Shown here: piece after piece, positions 1 to 5,356 of the stretch
Position numbering within the stretch: the stretch's first letter is position 1
Layout of the letters: each line of letters begins with the position of its first letter
NCBI GenBank assembly: GCA_003663525.1
Contig: QMUF01000085.1
Coordinates: 1 to 6,747, forward strand
Origin: Thermococci archaeon
Lineage (GTDB): Archaea > Methanobacteriota_B > Thermococci > Thermococcales > Thermococcaceae
Direction: 5' to 3'
DNA length: 6,747 nt
Notes under the pieces: model-generated
Seen by the model: the letters and a program-made list of their open reading frames with translations, nothing else
Database searches by the model: none
Told to the model about the DNA's origin: nothing
Translations under genes and position numbers: made by a program

Positions 1-261
1 CATCTCGAAGAAAAGGGTTGGTTTGAGTGGTGTGAAGGGAATAAAGAAGTTATCAAAAAAGAATTTTTAAGAAGAGTTAAAGAAAAAGAGCTTTTAAATC
101 CATTCTTCGGTTCCTGGTACACTCTTTTTGGAAAACAGTACTTAGGCTACTATCTTGGCTACCAATTCATCTGTTGGCTTGAACAAGAGTACTCACTAGA
201 AGAGATTGCAATAATGGAAAAAGAAGTAATTAAAAGAAAAATTCTGGAGTTTCTTCGCTAA
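1..261 (+). CDS. 3' end of an unidentified protein gene (5' truncated)
   Basis: Frame 1 is open from the window edge to a TAA at 259-261 and encodes the last 86 residues of a protein that begins outside the window. Codon use is ordinary, and the translation is rich in aromatic and charged residues. The visible segment includes GSWYTLFG followed by [10 protein letters not shown] and a C-terminal Lys/Glu-rich helix ending KRKILEFLR. An aromatic GYYLGY helix near the C-terminus is reminiscent of the end of some predicted zinc-dependent peptidases (for example DUF2268-type proteins). No HEXXH motif lies in the visible part, so this is only a weak resemblance and I do not assign a function. The gene converges on purA and its stop codon overlaps the purA stop. 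It is the only plus-strand gene supported here. Confidence 0.75.
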   Translation, partial: HLEEKGWFEWCEGNKEVIKKEFLRRVKEKELLNPFFGSWYTLFGKQYLGYYLGYQFICWLEQEYSLEEIAIMEKEVIKRKILEFLR

Positions 262-1277
262 ATATTTTCTCTTAAGTCAATTATGTGCTCAAGCTCAGGC
301 CCTGTCTTTATAAGGCCCACCGGCACTCCAACTTTTTCTTCTATTTCTGTAATGAAATCTTTCGCCCTCTTTGGAAGCTTGTCAAACTCTGTGACTCCAA
401 ATGCCTCTTTGTCATATTTGTCAAGCATTGTGATTGCTAGCATTGTGGCACCATTTATTCTGGCTGAATAGCATGCAAATTCAAAGTCAAACCATCCTAC
501 TCTTCTTCTTCTTCCCGTAACCGTGCCGTATTCAACAAGGCCCATGCGATCTGCCTCCTCTTCACTCATCTCTGTGGGGAATGGCCCAGCACCAACCCTC
601 GTTGGAAAGCTCTTGAAGACCACTATTACATCGTCAACTCTTGTTGGACCTATTCCAACATCACTGGCCATTGCAGAGGCCGAAGTGTCTTTAGAAGTAA
701 CGTAGGGATAGCTTCCGTAATAGAGACTTAATCCAAATCCCTGTGTCCCTTCAACCAAAACAAGCTTGCCTTCGTCAAGGGCATCGTTGACCTCTTGAGC
801 AACGTCTGTTAGATAAGGTTCAAGTTCTTTAAGGTCTTTTACCTGCTTAGCTTTCCTTAATGCTCTATCTGCATTTGCAGGCCCACAGCCAGAGCCGGTA
901 GTTCCTATTTTCCCATGGAGATAGCCATTTGTTCTATCAAGGTTCTTGTGCTCTGGATCGATCACTGTACAACGATAATCTATTCCCACTCTATTCTCCA
1001 CGTTGAAATCTTTAAGGTGCTCAAGTTCATGAAAGAAAACTTCAGGATCAACAAGAACACCCGCTCCAACCAAAAGTCTTGCGTCTTTATTCATAAAACC
1101 CGTAGGAAGTTGTCTTACCGCATATTTTTTCCCATTTATAAAAACGCTGTGTCCAGCGTTTGTTCCTACTCCGCCCCTTGCTATGACCTCTGGTTTATCG
1201 TGTATCGCGAGATAAGCGATTATTGAACCTTTTCCTTCATCTCCCCATTGACCACCAACCACTATGTAGCTTGGCAT
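258..1277 (-). CDS. purA: Adenylosuccinate synthetase, short archaeal form
   Basis: This cytosolic enzyme joins IMP and aspartate using GTP to give adenylosuccinate, GDP and phosphate, the first committed step from IMP to AMP. All family signatures are visible: the [10 protein letters not shown] loop at residues 8-17 (Asp13 is the expected catalytic acid/base), GTNAGH with His43 as the second catalytic residue, [13 protein letters not shown] at 125-137, EGTQG at 176-180, YPYVTS at 190-195, [11 protein letters not shown] at 226-236, [11 protein letters not shown] at 254-264 and the guanine-binding LDKYD at 285-289. At 339 residues it is about 90 shorter than bacterial enzymes (about 430). This is normal for Thermococcales and some methanogens, and the protein looks complete. 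The ATG at 1277 sits just after AAGGAG (1280-1285) with an unusually short 2-base spacer. The stop (TAG, 258-260) overlaps the TAA of the convergent gene. It appears to have its own promoter. Confidence 0.97.
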   Translation of the reverse strand: MPSYIVVGGQWGDEGKGSIIAYLAIHDKPEVIARGGVGTNAGHSVFINGKKYAVRQLPTGFMNKDARLLVGAGVLVDPEVFFHELEHLKDFNVENRVGIDYRCTVIDPEHKNLDRTNGYLHGKIGTTGSGCGPANADRALRKAKQVKDLKELEPYLTDVAQEVNDALDEGKLVLVEGTQGFGLSLYYGSYPYVTSKDTSASAMASDVGIGPTRVDDVIVVFKSFPTRVGAGPFPTEMSEEEADRMGLVEYGTVTGRRRRVGWFDFEFACYSARINGATMLAITMLDKYDKEAFGVTEFDKLPKRAKDFITEIEEKVGVPVGLIKTGPELEHIIDLRENI

Positions 1278-1279
1278 GG

Positions 1280-1285
1280 CTCCTT
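1280..1285 (-). promoter_or_regulatory. Ribosome binding site of purA, short spacer
   Basis: The minus strand reads AAGGAG-CC-ATG. The Shine-Dalgarno-like hexamer is only 2 bases from the start codon, closer than the 4-5 bases seen for the other genes in this window. The start is nevertheless secure, because the conserved [18 protein letters not shown]-terminus begins there. Confidence 0.6.
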
Positions 1286-1308
1286 ACCCATAGTTAAGAG
1301 AATAACAT

Positions 1309-1317
1309 CTTTAAAAC
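1309..1317 (-). promoter_or_regulatory. Candidate TATA box (with BRE) of purA
   Basis: On the minus strand the sequence CGAAACTGTTTTAAAG lies about 35 bases upstream of the purA ATG. TTTTAAAG resembles an archaeal TATA box, and the purine-rich CGAAA just upstream resembles a TFB-recognition element. Initiation about 25 bases downstream would give a leader of roughly 10 bases, typical of Thermococcales. It is assigned from pattern and spacing only. Confidence 0.45.
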
Positions 1318-1344
1318 AGTTTCGGATAAGGCAAATGGTGAAAA

Positions 1345-1362
1345 TTGACAGAAATATGTCAA
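1345..1362. repeat. Perfect inverted repeat TTGACA-N6-TGTCAA
   Basis: A perfect 6-bp dyad with a 6-base spacer lies in the 91-base gap between the peptidase gene and purA. On the minus strand it starts 6 bases after the peptidase TAA and runs directly into TTTT. It could therefore act as a hairpin plus T-run that ends the peptidase transcript. It also lies about 28 bases upstream of the candidate purA TATA box, where an activator-type operator could sit. The sequence supports both readings and cannot separate them. Confidence 0.5.
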
Positions 1363-1368
1363 AATCTT

Positions 1369-3042
1369 TTAACCACTAGGCACATAAAACCCAACTTCCA
1401 TGTAGTTGCCGCTTTCAATACCGTAACTACAAGGATAGGCCGTGAAGTCTTTTGCTAATCTTCTGGTAGAGTATCTATCCACTCCAGCTATTATTGCTAA
1501 AAGGTTTTCCTCGTTCCAAGGATTCCTTATGACCTCAACAACTCCCAGAGGATAATCATGAATGATTTTATTCCTTTCCTTAAGTTCCATATAAACCTCT
1601 TTTTCAATAGCGAAACTTGTAAAAGTTTCAAAGTTAGTTACATTCTTCTCTAAAATCCATGAGCCGTTGAAGACAAATTTCAGGGGAAAAGTTGTTAGGT
1701 TTTGCACTATCCCATTTGCCGCCGGCCCTCCAATGAGTACGAGGTTTTGCTTTAGATCTTCTTCGTTTAGCTCGTTCTCAGCTTTTACGGTAATTTTTGG
1801 CTTGCCGTTGTAAAGCCTCCAGATATCATCTCCTTCCATAAGCTCTTTGAGCATAAAAGCACTCCCTTTATCATATTCTACGCCACTTGGATCAGGATTC
1901 TTAGTCCCATAAACTATTATAATTTTTCCTTCCAAATAACCTCTATCAAAAAGCCTAAACCCACTGGGCGGAACTCTCTTCTCAAAGTAGTCACTAACGT
2001 TTTCTGGAGTTGCCCATTCTTTCATGTGCTCTATTAACCTTGGGATATAATCCTCAAAGGTCTCACTTGTCTTCTTTGAACTCTCAAAAATCTTAAACTC
2101 CCCCATTAAACCCCCAACCAGGTAGTATCCAATTGTATGATCCCTTAAGACAAAATATTTTGGGAGGTCGTGAACAAGTTCGTGCTTAAAGTTTAGGAGG
2201 AGATAGTTTGTCAATGCCTCCACAAGGTTCTCAGAGAGATAGAAGTAGCTTGTATCGAAGTGTGGGTCGTAGGAGGTATAGACAAGCTCACCCTGAACTT
2301 GATTGAAGTAATAGTCCAGTTCTGAAAATTCTGAGATATGCTTTGAAACAAGGGGGTTGACAAATGAGTGAGAATACTCATGAACAGCCAGATAAAGGTA
2401 AGAGATCTCAGCATATTGCTCAGGCATAAAAGCAACGTAGCCAAAATAATACGCAGTATCCCCGACAAACCTGCTTCCAGGATGTATCCTCAAAGAATAC
2501 GAAAGAGCTATATGAAATGTCCCATACTGATTTCCAAAGAGCTCCTCAAACTTTTGGAAGATATCCTGCGTGAGAGCTTTTCTTGCTGGTTCCAAGACCT
2601 CCTTATATTCTTTTGCATGCCTTTTGTAAAATCCCATAAAATTGCTCTCCTTGGCAAAACTTATCAAAGATCTGTAGAAATCGCTTAGAGTCAGGTCATT
2701 CTCGCTCATATTGCCGAGATAGGGTTTTGAAACGAGAGAAGCTGCGAATTCATTTATTGAGTAGTCTCTTCTGTAGTGGGGCAAATCCTGAGGAATAGCG
2801 CCTCTGACCAGATAAACTGCTGGGTGATCATTATAAGGAGCAAAATAATCCAAAACATCATTTATATAGCTCTGAGGAGCTATTATAAATGGGTCGCTCC
2901 CGTTAAATGCTAAGATATACACAATAGCAAAAAGCTCAAGATTTGGATTTACCTCGATGAGTATCTCCGGAGTTTCTGCAAGCGCATTAGGAAGGGTAGC
3001 AATGAAAATGAGGAGGCACAAAATCAGTGAAACCGTTTTCAT
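1369..3042 (-). CDS. Secreted HEXXH metallopeptidase-like protein (DUF4932-like) with C-terminal S-layer-like domain
   Basis: The protein has 557 residues from the ATG at 3042. Residues 1-22 form a signal peptide (Lys2, hydrophobic core, predicted cleavage after ALA), so it should act outside the cell. Residues 23-340 are a helical domain with HEYSH at 221-225, matching the HEXXH zinc-peptidase motif. It is followed by HSFVNP and by SENLVEA at 270-276, where Glu271 or Glu275 could be the third zinc ligand of a gluzincin. The wording around the motif resembles DUF4932 proteins as I remember them. From about 370 an alpha/beta region follows (KIIIVYGT, then NLVLIGGPAANGIV at 433-446 and GVVEVIRNPWN...IIAGVDRYSTRR at 500-528). 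It recalls repeat domains of archaeal S-layer proteins. There are six N-X-S/T sequons. Substrate is unknown. The 19-residue upstream extension to 3099 was rejected because GGTGG precedes the ATG at 3042. It lies 113 bases downstream of the propeller gene. Confidence 0.8.
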   Translation of the reverse strand: MKTVSLILCLLIFIATLPNALAETPEILIEVNPNLELFAIVYILAFNGSDPFIIAPQSYINDVLDYFAPYNDHPAVYLVRGAIPQDLPHYRRDYSINEFAASLVSKPYLGNMSENDLTLSDFYRSLISFAKESNFMGFYKRHAKEYKEVLEPARKALTQDIFQKFEELFGNQYGTFHIALSYSLRIHPGSRFVGDTAYYFGYVAFMPEQYAEISYLYLAVHEYSHSFVNPLVSKHISEFSELDYYFNQVQGELVYTSYDPHFDTSYFYLSENLVEALTNYLLLNFKHELVHDLPKYFVLRDHTIGYYLVGGLMGEFKIFESSKKTSETFEDYIPRLIEHMKEWATPENVSDYFEKRVPPSGFRLFDRGYLEGKIIIVYGTKNPDPSGVEYDKGSAFMLKELMEGDDIWRLYNGKPKITVKAENELNEEDLKQNLVLIGGPAANGIVQNLTTFPLKFVFNGSWILEKNVTNFETFTSFAIEKEVYMELKERNKIIHDYPLGVVEVIRNPWNEENLLAIIAGVDRYSTRRLAKDFTAYPCSYGIESGNYMEVGFYVPSG

Positions 3043-3043
3043 G

Positions 3044-3051
3044 CCACCACC
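3044..3051 (-). promoter_or_regulatory. Ribosome binding site fixing the peptidase start at 3042
   Basis: The minus strand reads AAATGGTGGTGGC-ATG. The GGTGG core at 3047-3051 is 4 bases from the ATG and matches the GGAGGT/GGTGG type used elsewhere in the window. It supports the start at 3042, which also begins exactly at a typical signal peptide. Confidence 0.6.
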
Positions 3052-3072
3052 ATTTGCTTTATGTGATGAAAA

Positions 3073-3128
3073 GTTAAAAAGACTTACTGTTAAAAACAAA
3101 GAGCGAATAAAGCTTTTTCTTTATAGGC
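3073..3128 (-). promoter_or_regulatory. Candidate promoter region of the peptidase gene, with T-tract terminator of the upstream gene
   Basis: The 113-base gap holds three TATA-like sequences on the minus strand. CCTATAAAGA is at 3119-3128, GCTTTATTC at about 3104-3113 is preceded by purine-rich GAAAAA, and TCTTTTTAAC is at 3072-3081. The last would give a leader of about 10 bases and the middle one about 40. The T-run CTTTGTTTTT at 3092-3101 could terminate transcripts from the upstream propeller gene. Which TATA element is used, if any, is not decided by the sequence. Confidence 0.35.
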
Positions 3129-3155
3129 CCACCTCAAGGCCATATTGGTCTAGAC

Positions 3156-4238
3156 CTAAGGCATGTCAGCTCCATCATCAGCTTCCATTAATTTCACGAT
3201 CCCTCTTTGCTGGATTAATACATACTTTTCGTATGCAATTTTTTCAATCTCATTAACTGGAATGCACATTAACTTGTCATTCCTAAAATTGTAATGACAC
3301 AGACGTGTTATAGTGTTATAAGTCCTCATATCAACGTAACTATAATAAACTGCAAAACCATCACTGCTTTTAGCACATTGAAAGTTTCCTCCAGCAATGC
3401 TTCCATTAAAAAACACCCTACTACCCGCATAATATCCATCAGTGCTAAATACGTCAATGCTCTTCTCGCTTACTCCATAAATTTTGCCATCATATGCTTG
3501 AATGCACTTCTCTGAAGGTGCATTACGCTCCCACAACAATTTACCATCTAAAGAGAAGGCATAAAGATAACCCTCGCTTCCAGTGCCAGACGATATTATT
3601 ATATTTTCACTTGACAGAGTTGCATCCCGAATGGAATGCTTAATTGTTACATTAAATACTCCTCTTGTATTCACAATAATGAGATTACCCGGATACATAG
3701 GATCTAGAGTTCTAAAAGTTAAAACCAGAACCCTGTCAAACGCATAAATTGCGGGTACTGCATCGTAAGCCACAAGATTGTAAGTTTCACAATGTTTTGT
3801 ACATATTCTGTAAATTATCTCAACCTTAGGAGGGCTTTCTTCCTTTTGAAAGGCATAAATTGTAAAGTTTTCAAATTTAATCCCGTAGGAGGCATTAAAA
3901 GGAATCGGAAAATGGAATATCCTATTGACGTTCAAATCAATATTAGTTGCGGAAGAATTCTGATGAGTTATCACAAACAGACTGTTTGATAAAAATGCAT
4001 TTCTTACTCCCTCAATTTTCTTTAGAACCTTTCCAGTTGAAATATCAAGAATCAGAACAGTACTTTCATTCTTTATTACTGCATAATCTTCCCATGCTCC
4101 AATGAGCGTTCCTCGAATTTGCCATTGGGGTAAGTTCTCAGATGGGGGCTGGGGTTCGCCATCTGATGTCACCAAATAAATAAGTGGCACAAAAAGAAGA
4201 ACAAGAATAAGACTAATTAGGCTCTTCAATTTTTCCAT
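3156..4238 (-). CDS. Membrane-anchored PQQ-like beta-propeller protein (paralogue of the preceding gene)
   Basis: The protein has 360 residues from the ATG at 4238. Residues 6-23 are a hydrophobic segment after MEKLK, best read as an uncleaved N-terminal anchor or signal sequence. No lipobox cysteine is present. A short Pro/Glu-rich linker (28-37) leads into a domain of repeated short beta strands with propeller-like phrases: VLILDISTGKVLKKI at 61-75, GYLYAFSLDGKLLWER at 223-238 and DGKIYGVSEKSIDVFSTDG at 250-268. This fits a WD40/PQQ-like propeller facing outside the cell. Function and ligand are unknown. Cysteines are at 146, 150, 245, 288, 314 and 325, and six N-X-S/T sequons suggest glycosylation. 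The C-terminal part aligns with the gene upstream, including the RLC-x10-C pair. A GTG nine bases earlier (4247) lies inside the ribosome binding site and was not chosen. It is probably the third gene of an operon, 47 bases after its paralogue. Confidence 0.8.
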   Translation of the reverse strand: MEKLKSLISLILVLLFVPLIYLVTSDGEPQPPSENLPQWQIRGTLIGAWEDYAVIKNESTVLILDISTGKVLKKIEGVRNAFLSNSLFVITHQNSSATNIDLNVNRIFHFPIPFNASYGIKFENFTIYAFQKEESPPKVEIIYRICTKHCETYNLVAYDAVPAIYAFDRVLVLTFRTLDPMYPGNLIIVNTRGVFNVTIKHSIRDATLSSENIIISSGTGSEGYLYAFSLDGKLLWERNAPSEKCIQAYDGKIYGVSEKSIDVFSTDGYYAGSRVFFNGSIAGGNFQCAKSSDGFAVYYSYVDMRTYNTITRLCHYNFRNDKLMCIPVNEIEKIAYEKYVLIQQRGIVKLMEADDGADMP

Positions 4239-4243
4239 GATTG

Positions 4244-4251
4244 CCACCTTT
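4244..4251 (-). promoter_or_regulatory. Ribosome binding site deciding the start at 4238
   Basis: The minus strand reads AAAGGTGG, then 5 bases, then ATG. The in-frame GTG at 4247-4245 is part of this motif, so the motif favours the ATG and removes three residues from the longest reading frame. Confidence 0.65.
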
Positions 4252-4276
4252 AACTTTGTGGAATTGTACCTTTAAC
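4246..4276 (-). repeat. Short direct repeat GTTAAAGGT, two copies
   Basis: On the minus strand GTTAAAGGT occurs at 4276-4268 and again at 4254-4246, 22 bases apart start to start, in the 47-base gap between the two propeller genes. The second copy contributes the ribosome binding site of the downstream gene. The first has no start codon at a suitable distance. It may be a small local duplication or chance in AT-rich sequence. Confidence 0.4.
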
Positions 4277-4285
4277 GCCATAACC

Positions 4286-5356
4286 CTATTCCCTTACTAT
4301 TTTGTAGGCGTTTGGGTCTCCTTCTATGTAAATAGTATTGTTCTCAAGCTTCATGTGCCACGGTGTAGCAGAAATTTTCCTGCAACCTATGAGGTCGAGG
4401 TCAGTGGTGAAAACACAAAGCCTCAAATCACTCCCACCAACCCAATCCGACAAGTAATATGCTAATACGATAAACTTCTCATTCACATCAACTTTCAAAT
4501 CACTCCCAAGAATGTAATGATCAACGTTTTCTGCTTGAACCTGCTCGAACTTGTACTCTTTACTCTTTAAATCGTAAACGCCGACATAAACGTAAGTTTT
4601 TTGCTCAAAATTAACCGGGCAGTATGAAGCATAATAAATCTTCCCATTAAAAATCTTCAAATTCGAAATACTTTTTCCCATAAGCTCAAGATGAAAGATA
4701 ACCTCCCCACTGGAGAGATTAACGCCATAGATCGTGGGAGGAATATCGTACGGATCCACGTTGGCAGGCCTGTTCGAGAAAATCAAGACTCCATCCTCAT
4801 AGTACTCAAAAAACGGTATGCCTCCTCCAACAATCTTCTCCCACCGCACGCTTAAGTTGTAATCCAAAAACATAACACGCGATCTACCAAGTCCATCGGG
4901 ATAGTACGAAATAAGGAAAATCCCCTCTGGAAAACAACCATACTTCCCATCAACACCCATTAAAGTGAAATTAGCAACTCCATTATCAGCGTGGATTGTG
5001 AACGTTACATTGTTCAAACTCGTGTGTGTCTCCCAGAACCATTCAAAAACTTCAACTCTTACGGGACAAGTAAAGTTAACCCTCTCCTCTTCTTCAAAAG
5101 TTATATTTTCTGGTGCTGGAACTGCAACAATCCTGTACTCAGTTTTAGTTTTTATTTCATTTGAAACCGTATTGTTAGTTTCAGAGGGATACACGTTTGT
5201 CTTATTGTCGATTAAACTTGGCAAAATTTCAGAGGTATTCGTTTTGTTTAGATCCATTGGATTCGTGTTGTTTACGTCAAATACCTCACTAGCAAAAATC
5301 CCTAACACTATAAGCACAAAAATAAAAAATAAGAATAATACCTTAAGTCTCCTCAT
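4286..5356 (-). CDS. Membrane-anchored propeller-like protein with sequon-rich stalk
   Basis: The protein has 356 residues from the ATG at 5356. MRRLK and a hydrophobic stretch at 4-22 form an N-terminal anchor or signal peptide. Residues 27-70 are a low-complexity Asn/Thr/Ser stalk with five N-X-S/T sequons between 29 and 63; the whole protein has twelve. Residues from about 75 on are beta-rich (VMFLDYNLSVRWEKI, ILIFSN-type and TIYGVNLSSGEVIFHLEL strands, FNGKIYYAS), consistent with an extracellular beta-propeller. Cysteines are at 97, 141, 246, 314 and 325. The ligand is unknown. The start was chosen because GGAGGT stands 4 bases before this ATG and the hydrophobic segment follows directly. 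The frame extends 32 residues further to 5452, but that part reads antisense-of-frame over the end of the upstream gene. ATG overlaps the upstream TGA (ATGA), implying translational coupling. Its C-terminal part matches the next gene. Confidence 0.8.
   Translation of the reverse strand: MRRLKVLFLFFIFVLIVLGIFASEVFDVNNTNPMDLNKTNTSEILPSLIDNKTNVYPSETNNTVSNEIKTKTEYRIVAVPAPENITFEEEERVNFTCPVRVEVFEWFWETHTSLNNVTFTIHADNGVANFTLMGVDGKYGCFPEGIFLISYYPDGLGRSRVMFLDYNLSVRWEKIVGGGIPFFEYYEDGVLIFSNRPANVDPYDIPPTIYGVNLSSGEVIFHLELMGKSISNLKIFNGKIYYASYCPVNFEQKTYVYVGVYDLKSKEYKFEQVQAENVDHYILGSDLKVDVNEKFIVLAYYLSDWVGGSDLRLCVFTTDLDLIGCRKISATPWHMKLENNTIYIEGDPNAYKIVRE

Noticed and set aside
3043..3099. 19-residue N-terminal extension of the peptidase
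   Set aside because: It would place a polar stretch before a perfect signal peptide, and GGTGG precedes the ATG at 3042.
3126..3141. GGCC-N8-GGCC hairpin after the second propeller gene as a terminator
   Set aside because: The stem is only 4 bp and self-complementary, and A-rich rather than T-rich sequence follows on the transcribed strand.
4239..4247. GTG start adding three residues to the second propeller protein
   Set aside because: The GTG lies inside the AAAGGTGG ribosome binding site that serves the ATG at 4238.
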